DNA from: Deuterostichococcus epilithicus
Lineage: Eukaryota > Chlorophyta > Trebouxiophyceae > Prasiolales > Stichococcaceae
Length of the DNA: 64,000 bases
Direction of reading: 5' to 3'
Assembly: GCA_033439295.1 (NCBI GenBank)
Contig: JAVTLE010000013.1
Span: 496,001 to 560,000, forward strand
Below, piece by piece: positions 12,501-23,900 of this stretch; positions within the stretch are counted from its first letter, which is position 1; each line of letters opens with the position of its first letter. The translations under genes were made by a program, and so were the position numbers. The notes beneath the pieces were generated by a model that saw nothing but the letters and a program-made list of their open reading frames with translations, ran no database searches and had not been told where the DNA came from.

Positions 12501-14384
12501 GGGAGACCATACAGAACTGGATGCCGCCGGATGTGGTGCGCGGCATCCTGGGGGCCAACTCATCGGACGCCGAGTCGCCCAATGCCAACGTGTACAATGC
12601 CATGGTGGCGCCGTTGGCCGGAGTCTCCCTCAGCGGCGTGGTGTGGTACCAGGTGAGACCTAAGCCACAGGGTGCATGTTTGGCTCAGCGCATAACCGTG
12701 TCGAACACCAACACTGGTCATGTCGCCACAGTCTGCAGGCGCCCTTAGGTCGCAGCTGCACGGCAGCTGTGCAGTGCTCGTGTGGTGCCCTGCTGCAGCT
12801 GACCGGCCCCCTGCTGAAGATGCCGCTGGCCCTGCAGCAAGGGGTATAGCTTCAGCACTGCAGCAGCCGTTGCACCGATGTGCCGACCGGGCCTCTATTG
12901 ACGCCTTGGCAAGGTCACACATGCACAAATGCAGGGCGAGAGCGACGCCGGCGTCAACGACGCGCCCGCGACCTATCGCTACTACACACAACTGCTGCGG
13001 GCGCTGCTGGCGGCATGGCGCACGCAGCTGGTGCAGCCGCGCCTGGCCTTCGACATCGTGCAGCTGGCGGCGTACCGGTCCCCGTATGCCCACCTTGACG
13101 AGGAGCCCAAGCGCTTCGGGCTGGGCCACTGGGCGACGGTCCGGGAGTCGCAGCGTCAGGTGCCCACCTCGCCCGAGCCGTCTTCACCTGTTGTACAAAA
13201 TGAAAACTTGAGCTGGTGCCTGGGGCGTCTGGAGGGTCGAGGTGGAGCGGGCTGTGTGTGGTGCTTTTTCGTGCTGCGGGCCGGCCGCTGGGTATTGTCT
13301 CATGCTTCGCAAAGTCTACACAAAGCGGCAGGAGGAGCGCCGGGAAGCGGCATACTGTCACTGTCAGCCTGCCGGTCGCGACTCGACTTTACAGCAGGAG
13401 ATGTCGCGCAGTGCAGCAGCGCAGACCGGCGCTGCAGACCGGCTCCCCTTTGTTTGCACGCAGGTGGCACTAAAGGACACGTTGTCGTTGTTGCCACCTG
13501 CAAAGGCCTAGCGTTCAAAGCGACTCAAACGTATGGCATGCAGGTGGCGCTGAATGACAGCGGAGCATCACTGACCGTCGCCATTGATATCGCCGGCAAC
13601 GCGCTGGCGCTGCACCCACTGGACAAGTTCAATCTGGCGAGGCGGGTTGCAGCCGCCGTGGTGTCGCGCCTCACGCGGCCTGCGCCCGTAGCGAGTGGCC
13701 CCACCTTCTGGCGGGTGGGTCGTCGACACGAAGGGTTTTGCCGTCTTTTGTCGTCGCCCTGCCCCGGCGGCTGCACCGCTGTCGCTCAGCTGCTGCAGCA
13801 CTGTGGACTTTTTCCTAATCCACAAGCGCGGGGCCCTCTGTGCCAAGGCACAGCCAGCCACGGACTGCAGCGCTGCTTGACGGTGCTGATCATATGCAAT
13901 GTCAAAGTATGGCAGCTGCTTGCACGGCTAAGGGTCTGCTGCTGCTGCTGCTGCTGCTGCTGCCAAGCCTCCGATGGCTGGTGTGCATTTCTGTCTGTGC
14001 ACAAGCCGTGGCAAGCGCACTCTCTGCCCGCAGGCATTCTATCTCCCCAGCGGCGGCGCCACTGTGACGTTTGACGACACCGCCTCTGGCCTGCGGACGG
14101 GGCACCCCTCTGGCACCACTGTTGCGCTGGACACCAACCCAAAGCCGCTGGGGTGCTGGGAGCTGGCCTACAATGGCACCTGGCGGCCCGTGACGGCCAG
14201 TGTCACGGCCGGCCGCAGCGGCGCCCCGGCGTCTGTGCAGCTGGACCCCGCGCTGGGCGGCGGCGATGGCGGCGGCGAGCGCGCCATGGCGAGCGGTGTG
14301 CGCTACGCATATGCCGACGGGCCCCGCGGCTGCAACCTCTACAACTCGGCGGGCCTGCCGGCTGTGCCGTTCATCTCTGGGTAG
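9587..14384 (+). CDS. Secreted sialate O-acetylesterase-like SGNH hydrolase (tandem copy 1)
   Basis: Predicted secreted esterase of the SIAE family, which removes O-acetyl groups from sugars; its algal substrate is unknown. Start at 9587 gives a signal peptide (MEFAACFLTLLLAGVPL). Exons: 9587-9637, 10195-10382 (LHRLFVDGVVLPQSGP), 10739-10841, 11006-11085 (GPYTLVARS...GEIFL), 11337-11471 (VSGQSNCILSLGDL, nucleophile Ser in GQSN), 11740-11857, 12151-12239 (LGVPIGIVQ), 12488-12652 (QNWMPP...LSGVVWYQ), 12935-13159 (GESDAG, ending WATVRESQRQ), 13544-13714 (ALHPLDKFNLARR, catalytic His), 14034-14384 (GVRYAYADGPRGCNLYNSAG, stop). Phase shows that one short exon between 9638 and 10194 is missing from this model. 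The 13160-13543 intron holds a partial copy of the next exon's start. Same strand and same family as the next two genes. Confidence 0.88.
13453..13480 (+). repeat. Intronic copy of the 5' edge of the SIAE1 VAL-D exon
   Basis: Around 13463 an acceptor-like GCACGCAG is followed by GTGGCACTAAAGGACACG (VALKDT). The real exon begins 80 bp later, after GGCATGCAG, with GTGGCGCTGAATGACAGC (VALNDS). The copy then loses similarity and soon hits a stop. The same exon of gene 3 of the array also starts VALKDS. Confidence 0.6.
13936..13962 (+). repeat. (CTG)9 microsatellite in a SIAE1 intron
   Basis: Nine uninterrupted CTG units lie in the intron before the last exon of SIAE gene 1. Confidence 0.95.
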
Positions 14385-15859
14385 ATGCTTCGAACGACAA
14401 CCGGCGCCGGCAGACAGCGCACCGCAAAGTTTTGGCAGCCATTTGCTTGCTGGGACATTTCCCTATCAACGTTCGTGCTTTCGGTAACTCTGGATTGTTC
14501 TGAGTCAGGTACGGTCAGGTACTGGGGATCGGCAGCATTGCAATCGTCTTGACCTGTATAGGTAGGTACTCGAGAGACAGGTGTCATCAGGCATGCCCGC
14601 CAAAGGGCTTTGGACTACTAGAGTTGCTCGTCTGGAGGTCTGTTGGCTACGTAATGCTCTGTCAGTCTATCTCAGGGCAGCGTGACGGTGCGCAGCTGGT
14701 TCCATCATTGTGGACCTGTGTAGTATCGGTCTGGCTTGAGCTGAGTTGCGAGAATCCTTTGCACTTCGAGCAGAAAACCAGTGCTGTGCATGCGTATCGC
14801 TGCTCTCTGAAGCATGTTAGTTCAGTGACAATTTGCGTACGTAAGGCAACGCGGACAACGCGGACGATTGCCCCTGATCGATGCAGCAGCAGTCAACACA
14901 CGAACGAGGTGAGGCAGGATCATCTCCCGGGCCAATGACGCCATGGTGGCCCTTCTTCCTCTCATCACCATCGCCAGATGCACTCTGGGGAACGATGTGT
15001 GCTGGTTTTGCCGGTACATCCTGGATGACGAGGCTGTCCGGGTGTACGGATCCGACAGTACAAATGCTGGCCCATTGCCAGCCAGTTGCCCCAACTTGCG
15101 CTTGCAACCGACAACTCCAACAGACTTCTCATCTTGATTCCGCGCGCCCGATATATTCCAGTCAAGTTTGCCTGTCCACGGGACTCGTCGGCTGGACAAG
15201 ACCAGTACCTGTGCGTGGTTCTCGATTTTCGCCAGCGCTCAAGCTTGCAGGGGACGGGCAACTTGAAGTGCGGGTGGAGACACCAGAAATGGTGAGAATC
15301 GCCTTTCCGCGTCTCTAGCATAGACGCCTGTGGATTCAGCAGGCCTGGCGCGCGTTGCTAAAACCGTCACGTAGTGACTCGCTAGGTCGACTTCCTGCAG
15401 GCAGTCATTGCCTCAGGCAGATCGACTTAATAAAGAGTGCTTTTTGTTCAAGCGGTCCCCTTTGTGCCTGCCAGATTTGAGCGCGTGACGGGAGCAAGCG
15501 GCGGTATGTACAAGCAGCGGTAGTACAAGCGCTTTCAGGGTTTAGACTAGCTGCGCCCCTCTGAGAGATGGAGGCAAAATTCTAAAACCGCAGGGCCGCC
15601 TACCCGCAATCGTCACACATGCATTCCTTTTGGCGAGCTGGTGCCTCGGCCATGTTCATCAGGTGCGCATGCATGCTCAGCATTGCTGCGATCATCCGAG
15701 TGACTCACGACTTCAGGATGATCTTCAAGTTGCGGTGACTGGGCCTACACATGAAACAATTCGCCTTGGATTCGAGCACACTGTCTCGAGGCGATGCGCG
15801 CGCACTCCACCAGGGATGATTGCAGGCATGAAGCACTCTGTCATCCTTCTTGACAACAG
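14385..15859. other. Region between SIAE genes 1 and 2, probably holding the missing 5' exon(s) of gene 2
   Basis: About 1.5 kb. The first secure exon of gene 2 starts at 15860 without an initiator, so its signal-peptide exon should lie here. Candidates are ATGs near 14941 (MVALLPLITIAR) and 15620 (MHSFWRAGASAMFIR then GTGCGC). Neither is convincing. Confidence 0.4.
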
Positions 15860-18800
15860 GTGCACGCCTTTGAGCCACAGGACAATCTCAATGTCGGCAT
15901 TCAGACGGCGCAGCTGACGTCTGACGCTTTTAGCGGCGCATCAACCGCTGCAGCTCATCTCCGGGGCGCCCATCGATCGCTGCTGCAGGCATCTGCCGCC
16001 TTAGAAGGTGCAACCTTCACTCAAGCCACACCTTTGCATCTCTGCCTCCTTCCTGCAACCCACATGTTGTGGACAGCACTGCGCTGCCTCCCTCGTTGCC
16101 CTATTGCAGCGCCGCTGATCTATGCAGCATGCTGACATCGACCGTTGTGATGCCCGTGTCAACAGGCGCCGCCGCCACAAATGCTGATATAGTGGTTGCC
16201 GACGAAGAGGACTACGCCAACGCCGTGGATCCCGCTGACGCTGCCCTCGATTACAAAGCCCCGAGCTCCAATGCGCGTACCCTACCTGCAGATGACGCCG
16301 CCCTCTCTGCGGCCGCTGCAGCGGCAACTACCGCCGCAGCAGCGGCCGACGCTTTCCAGATGCACGCTCTCTTTGTCAATGGCGCCGTGCTCTCCCGGCG
16401 CGGTGCGTCGGCCGTCACCGGCCTCGCCCAGCCCGGCACCCAGGTCACCGTCCGGCTCACCACACGCAGCGGCCACTTGGTTGCGAAGGCCTCTGCACGG
16501 GCGGGCACCAACGGCACCTGGCGCGCTGTGCTGGGCCGCCTGAAGGCCGCGACAGGCCTGAGTCTCACGGCGCGCTCCGCTGCTGGCATCACCCGCATTG
16601 CACGCGACGTTAGCATCGGCGAGCTCATCCTTGTGGCAGGTGAGCTGGCCAGACTCTGCTCGTACTATCAGCTCATCACTGCTGTCTCTGGTGAGACTGT
16701 GATGTGTGCTGGAAGCGCAAGCCAGTTTTCCACACACAGTTGAGTTTGCGGCCTGCTGCTGCAAGTACCAAAGCACCGTGGACTGCCCACACCCGTTTGG
16801 TGCGCTAGGAATTTGCAAATGATGGCAGAATGTATGCATGCATCAGGTCAGTCAAATGTGGTGCTCAGCCTGGGCGACCTCATCGTGTACAAGACCAAGC
16901 CGTGGGCGAACATGGCTGCCAGGGAGATTGCTTCGGCCGCCGCCCGCCCAAACGGCAGAGTCCGCATGTTCAACGTGGGTTTCTATTCAGGATGTGCCGG
17001 TTCTAGAATGCTGCAAAACGCCCTCCTGCGATGACCATCCTGCTGTCGGCCTGAGGTCAGCGACATGTCGCAAGCGTTGCTGGCAGCGCCATGGCCCACA
17101 AATGCTGCTGCCCTCTGCATGTAGGTTTACGTAACAACATGGCTGTCACTAGTACTGAGCAGCCACCCCGGCATGTATAGCAGGGCTGACGAGCCTTCAT
17201 GCATGTCTGTAGGTGGTGCGCCGGACGTCAACAAAGCCGCTGTCAAACTTTCCCCTTGGCAAGGTCACAAACGGTCTGGAAGCCCCGCCTAGGACGAAAT
17301 GGGGCGCTGGCATCTGGCAGCCAGGCAACGCAGACAGCGCGCGCAACATGGCAGCGATTTCGTACCTCCTGGGCAAGCAAATGAGCGTCAAGCTGGGCGT
17401 GACGGTCGGCATCGTGCAGGTCCGAACCCGATGCTGCATGTCTTTGCAATCAATGCCGCCACCAGGCCAAGTGCACACGAGCACATGCATCCTGGTAGAT
17501 ATTGAATGGAGCAGCCCCTGGCATCATCTGGGGTCGCGACATGCAGCACGCATCAGTGAACACGTGCCGCAAAGCCTGCTGCTGCATCACGCAGGCTTCA
17601 GTTGGCGGCACATCGGTGCAGCAGTGGCTGCCCAGCCCGGTGGTGGCACGCTTCCCAATGTCCGCCAAGTGGACGAAGCCCACCGTCCTCAACAGGAACT
17701 TCTTCAACAGCATGGTTGCGCCGCTGCGGGGCATCACCCTTTCTGGTGCCGTCTACTATCAGGTAACTTTTCTGGCTGTTTCAAAGCTTAAACTGCTTGC
17801 TGGCAACTAAAGTTCAGTTGTGTTTCATGGGAGGACTCATGCTGTCGCCGCGCTCTTCTGTGCAGGCGGCACGGCGGTCTTTCGAAAGCAGCCTCCCTGA
17901 CCAAAACTCTCGGCATTGGCGCTGCAGGGTGAAAGCGATGCCGGCGCTGGGGCGTCGCCCCCCACCTACGCATCGTACCACGCCATGCTATCTGCGCTGC
18001 TGCCGTCGTGGCGGGCTCAGCTGCAGCAGTCCAGCCTCCACTTCCACATCGTGCAGCTTCCTGGGTAAGCTGGCCTGTCTCAAGCAAGACATGATACGCA
18101 CCGGAAGATTGCATTCGCAATTCCAGCGCAGACTGTTGCCAGCTGACAGCCGCCGTAAGCCAGAGACCGCATCACAGCTGTCCAGCTAGCTGTCGGCTGT
18201 GCGCAAACCGCTGCTCGCAAACATACTTGCGATATTATATGCCTGCAGCCGCCTCTGAGCATGCAGCACTATTGTGCCTGGGCAGGTTCTCCAGCTTGTA
18301 CAAGAGGGGGAACGAGCCGATCCAGCGGCTGGGTCGGTGGCCGATCGTCAGGGAAGCAGAGCGCAAGGTGCGTGCCCTGGGGCGTATGCACCATGGATCT
18401 GTCAATGATGCTGCGCCAGCCGCCCGCACATCCACTCCGTCAGTATGCAGGAGTACATGAAAATGTGATGGATGGAGGCTTGAACATGCTGTTCACGAAC
18501 CTGATGATATTCGCTGCTACACCATTTGCAGGTCGCCCTGGCGGACGGACGTGCCAGCCTGGTGCCGCTCATCGATTTGGGTGATGAACACCAAGTGCAC
18601 CCGCGCAACAAGTGGGGGCCTGCCCGGCGGCTGACGGACTCCATCCTGGCCAGCTTCGGCAGCCGGCGCGTCGTCCCCAGCCCGACATTCAGAAAGGTGG
18701 GCGGGCGCGGCGGCCTGTGGCTCTTGTTGGAGATTCGACTCCTTGCAGCTGACAATGGGCGCTCTGAAGACTAAGGACTGGCGTTGTTCCGCTGACAGCC

Positions 18801-19585
18801 ATCCTTGACCGCCTGAGCGTATCACGGCCTCCTCCTGACCCCTTTCCTTGCACACATGCGAATGAGCACGCATGTGCGCCCTCGAATCATGAGTCACATG
18901 CTTGCATAGTGGCCGCGCCACCAGACACAGGCTTATTGGCGCTTCATGAGTCAGACGGGTTTCTCTTGCAACACATAGGTGACGTACACGGTACAGGGCG
19001 GCGCTGTGGTCAAGATCAACACAGCAAGGGGCCTACAGCTAGGACGACAAGCTGGAACTGCCTTCAACCGCCAAGCTGCTGGCGGAGCTGTGAGTCATCA
19101 CTGCGGACTTGGCACCTTCTTCATACTTTGACTTGCAGCACAGTCTGCATAACAACTGATGAGGTCGTCCAGGAGTGGTGACTGCAGACATGCCAGCTGA
19201 CAGCACACACATTTAATCGCTGCCGATCCTTTACTCATTGCGAGGTTGTATGATCTTTCATTCGGTTTGTCATGAAACTGATGACTGATGAGTGCGCCAG
19301 GCAGCAAGCGACTTCAAACTTATTGCATGAACACCCGTATCGACCATGTACTGACAAATGCGCGCTGGGATTACTTGTACGCAGGTGCGGTGCTTTGAGC
19401 TGCAGGGGGCAAACAACGCCTGGCGCCCCGCCCGAGGCAGGATCGTTGATGCATCCACGGTGGCCGTCAGCTCCGCCGGCGGTGGGGTGGCGCACGGAAT
19501 CCGATTCGCGTGGGCCGACTGGCCCATCGGCTGCAACCTTTATAACTCAGCCGGCTTGCCGCTAGTTCCGTTCACAAGTAGATAG
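15860..19585 (+). CDS. Sialate O-acetylesterase-like SGNH hydrolase (tandem copy 2; start exon not located)
   Basis: Second array member. Exons: 15860-16007 (contains HRSLLQ), 16166-16639, 16847-16974, 17213-17419 (LGVTVGIVQ), 17595-17762 (LSGAVYYQ), 17928-18064 (GESDAGAGASPPTY), 18286-18367 (GRWPIVREAERK), 18532-18696 (QVHPRNKWGPARRL, catalytic His), 18979-19089, 19385-19585 (WPIGCNLYNSAG, stop). All joins agree in phase, 607 codons including stop. The nucleophile motif is split by an intron and reads VAGQSNVV: the Ser of GQSN is kept but the usual first Ser is Ala. N-terminal to the esterase fold is an acidic, Ala-rich stretch (DEEDYANAVDPADAALDY) absent from copy 1. The gene is presumed secreted like its neighbours, but the signal peptide exon was not found. 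Confidence 0.85.
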
Positions 19586-20956
19586 CAGGCCACGACGACA
19601 TACAGGTCATCAGATGGACTCAGGAGCGCAGCTGGTTGAGACAGTCATCCTCAGACTCTACTTTGTATTGATCAAAACAGGAATGTCGATGTATTTTGCG
19701 TGCGATCCTCCTCTCGCGCCGCCTGATGGCGGAACGTCAGTGTCACTCAGGACTAGGAAGTCCTCATTGGTTTGACCCCAGAACTAGACACAAATCGATA
19801 GAACTAGCGATTCAGGAAAAGAAAGAGGTTCAGGAATGCGAGCTCAAGATCCGCCTCTGCAGCAGTGCTTACACACAGTGTGTTATTCGTGCGCTGATTG
19901 CGTTATTGGAGTCGACCCTGCCTTGCTACTGTTGCTGCCTGAGCAGCAGGTAGAACTTTTGAATGAGGCCTAGATTGGCATCAAGCTGATCTCATCATGC
20001 AGCTAAGCCGATAACAGCCGGTGATGCTTGCCATCATCCACGCCCCACCACAACCAATCGCTCACAAAGCCATTTATACCGTGTGGACGCAGCCGGCAGC
20101 GGCGCGGCCGGGCGCATGCTTCGTGTTGAAAGATAGCAGCGGCGGCGCTGCAGAGAGTCTGTGACATCCCATAAGACATTACCTATCTACCTACTCCAGA
20201 AAGTCCCTGCAATACCTGCTCCTTCGGTGTGAGGATTTGAAGGTTGCATGCAGGCCAAACGGGGGAGTTCCAGGGGTCGATGCAGAAGTACTGGTCCATC
20301 AGCACCAGTCTGCGGCATAAATGATGTGGATCTGCTTTGCCTCGGAGCTTGCACCGTCGCCAATCTAGTGAGGCGAGGTAGCATCCGGCTGGCGCCTTCT
20401 TCCTGCAGGGGCACTCAGGGGGGTGTTGTTTACACACAGCACGTGCCAGCTGTGTTTGTCGCCAGCTGTAGCGGGGGGAGTAGCGGCTGCGAGCGCATGG
20501 GAACGCGCTGAGAGGCCGTCTGATAGCGCTAGGTAAACCCTGAAAGCCCCGGGTGCAGCACGCATCCCTGTGAAACACGCACGCGACACTGGATTCACAA
20601 AAGCGCGTCACCAAACCGTCGGCACGGGGCTTCTCAATGAGTGGGAAGATGCTCAATGTAGCAACGGGCATATGCGATCAGCAGGGTGTGTCGGGCTCAC
20701 GAAGTGAGCTAGCGCCCAGCGTGTGTCGGCGGTTTACGTCCCCGCCAGTCAGTCTGATGCAGCTGCCTCCGCTGGGCTCGGGCAGCTCCGTCAAGCGCTG
20801 TTTGGCACTTGCTGTGTGCCAGAAAGAACGTTTGGCCCTGAGGAGCACGGCACGCGTGTCTGCTGCGGCGCCCGGAGGTGCAAGTATGTGTCTCATACGA
20901 GCCTGACTGTCGTGTTTTTGGCGTGCAGCCAACGACCGGCACGTCACCTGGAACAC
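19586..20956. other. Intergenic region, SIAE gene 2 to gene 3
   Basis: About 1.4 kb. It holds the 3' UTR of gene 2 and the promoter of gene 3. There is a CCAAT at about 20054 and an AAAGCCATTTATACC stretch at 20066-20080. A 162-aa open frame on the minus strand (20183-20671) resembles no family I know and was not called. Confidence 0.4.
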
Positions 20957-23900
20957 ATGATGCGGCGCTTGAGGCTGTGCTTTGCGCTGTACGCGGCTCT
21001 GGCAGCAGGTGCATCAGCAGCACAGGTGAGATCCAAGACGCAGAACTTTGCTATGCGAACTCTGCTCAAGCCTAGCTGTGATGAACATAGCTGCCGTCAC
21101 AGCAGCATACCATCACGCTGTCAGCCAACGCGCTGGTCCTGTTCGGGCTGCAAGTGCCTCAACAGCCTGTCAGCAGGCACTGGTGCCTCAGCACGCATGC
21201 CACAGACTACCACCGTAGCAGCCTTCTTGCGGCTCATTGCAGGCGGACCAGCATGACTCGGGTCTCCTTCAGGATCTCAGCGATGTAATGGGCGGCGTGC
21301 CTGAGCTGCGGCAGTCAGTAGGTGCCACGGAGCAGCAGGGCCGCCGCGGATTGAAGCAGGACGATCCAGGGGCACCAGGTGTGTGTCTGCCCCCACTGCA
21401 GCTTCTCTGTCGAATGGTTTCGTGAGGCGGCTCTCCGTATGTGCTGTCGCTCGCGCCGCCGTCCCCTCAGGGTTCTCATGCACCGTTCCGTGTCCTGCAG
21501 CCTCGACGCCACCCGTCATGCCAGGGCTGGACGCACAGCGCCCCATCTTTCGTTTCCACAGCCTCTTCACCGATGGCACGGTACTGAAGCGCAACAGCGA
21601 CGGCACCGTGGTTGGCTTTGCGATGCCCGGGACCGGCATCACGCTGACGATGACGCCGGGGGCGCCGCTGCCGCCCACCTCAACGCCGGCGCCGACAGCG
21701 GCGCCGACGGCTGCGCCAACAGCCGCGCCAACGAGACGGCCGACGAAGGCCCCCACTGCGGCGCCAACCAAAGCCCCCACAAAGGCGCCGACGGCGGCTC
21801 CCACATCGCGCCCCACAAAACGGCCAACGAACCGCCCGACAAAACGGCCGACCAAACGGCCGACCAAACGTCCGACGAAGCGGCGGCCCACAAAGCGGCG
21901 GCCAACAAAGCGGCCCACAAAGCCGCGGCCCACAAAGCGGCCCACAAAGCGGCCTACGAAGCGTCCCACAAAGGCGTCTTCACTTCGGACGAAGCCCACA
22001 AAGAAGCGGCCCACCCGCCGCAGGCCGACGAAGCGGCCGACGAAGAGGCCGACGACTAGGTCCTCATCTGGCCGGCGCCTGCTGCAGACCGACCCGTCGA
22101 CGGTCATTGCCAGGTGGGTGGGTGCAAACAGCCCAGCAGCAGCCGCCTGGTTTGTAGCAAGGCCCTTCGCTCCCCAGTGTCGCTCCACCCCCCCAACCGC
22201 CTGAGAGGACCGTGCTGACCCCGCCTTCTCATGCATGCCATGCAGCGGCACTGCAACTGCAGATGGCAGCGGCGAGTGGGTCGTCAAGCTGGGGCCACTG
22301 GCTGCCGGCGGGCCCTACACGCTGACGGCGACTAGCGACAGTGGCGCAGTGATCGTGTCGCAGAGCATCCTGGTCGGCGAGGTGTTCATCGTGAGTGCCC
22401 CCGCCCCCGCCTGCTGCACCCCTCATCTCCACTCCACAGCCGCCGCGCTGCAGCAGCAAGCGAGCATGGCTGCATTACAATCTCGTCATTTCCTCTCGGT
22501 ACTGCGTCGGAAACTGGTCGGTTAATGAAGGGCGGAGCTGCCTGCAATTGGCGGCGCCTTCTGCATCTGCATTGCCTCACCCCCACCAGCGCAGCCACGC
22601 TGCCCGCCTGGCCCGGTTTCATGAAGGAAACAGACGCAGCATCACGCTCTATGATCGTGCAGGTGTCGGGGCAGAGCAATGCGGTGCAGTCTATCCTGGA
22701 CATCCCCATCATGGCGCTATCAACCGGGCGCACGTTCATCCCCAAGGCGCAGGCGGCAATCGCCGACATCGCCGCCAACCCCAACCAAAACATCCGCCTC
22801 GTGCAGGCAAGCATGGCTCCTATTGATCTAGGCGCGGCGCCGCCCTGTGCAGCACTTTCCGGCAATGCGAGGGCAGCCTCTGCGCTCGCAGGGACTGAGA
22901 CAATTGAAAAGGGCGGCTGCGGTCGTGGCTGCAAATGCGACCCGCGTGCACGGTGCGCACCCTGCACCGTGCAGTGCACGACAGCCAGCCGTCCCGCTGC
23001 GCAGGTGCTGCCAAGCCCTCGCACGACCAGCTCGATCTGGCGGTTGCGCGAGGGCCTGCGGCCATAGCATGCCTCTGACACAGCAGCCTCACAGCCGGGT
23101 GCCGCGGGGACACACTCAAGGGTGGTCTCCCTTTGCAGGTGCCCGGCGCGAGGCCATCAGATGACCAGTTGGACCTGGTGATAGGGGCCACTTACGATGG
23201 GCTGCGGGGCCCGCGCTACGGCACCGCGACCGCCACCTGGCGCCAGCTGGACGGTCCTTCTGCCGGCATCTACTCCGCCATCAGCATCCTGACCGCGCAG
23301 CAGCTGTGGGCGCAGCTGCAGGTGCCCATCGGCATCGTGCAGGTGCGGGGCCTACGATTTACGGTTTTCGGGCTGAACCCTCTTTTCCATGCACTGCTGT
23401 CGTCCTCCTCTCGGGCATTTGCAGCGCGGCCTCGGGCTTCAGCCGGGCAACGCCGCAGGCGTCGGAATGTGCGAGGTCCTCGCGGTGTTCATGCCTCGTG
23501 CCATGCGCTCACTGCTGCGCCTGCCCCTCTGCAAAGACCGAAAATCCTAACCTTTCTTGCAGACCGCGTGGCCCGGCAGCAGCATCCAGCAGTGGATCCC
23601 GCAGTACGTCATCAAGGGTATCCCCGGCGCCGACCTCGTCGGCTACGGCCGCGCGGAGCAGAGCTTCAACCCCAGCATGGTGCGGCCGCTCCAGGGCATC
23701 CCCTGGAGCGGCGTCATCTGGTACCAGGGCGAGACCGATGCCGGGCTGACCTCAGGTGCGCTGCCCGGGCCGGCTTTGGATGTTCGGACAACCTCGCGCC
23801 GTGACCGCCAGCCACAAAGTGCCGGCTGGCATCATGCCCTGTGCAGCTGCACCCCCAGCTGCGTGCCTCTGGCACCTGTCTCCAGTTGCTTGTGCCTGGC

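Noticed and set aside
20183-20671. 162-aa minus-strand frame between SIAE genes 2 and 3
   Set aside because: No recognisable motif, no signal peptide, and it lies in the expected promoter of SIAE gene 3.
21277-22287. 336-aa minus-strand frame rich in VGRFVGRF repeats
   Set aside because: It is the antisense of the P-T-K repeat exon of SIAE gene 3. The repeat keeps several frames open. The plus strand has the SIAE domain on both sides.
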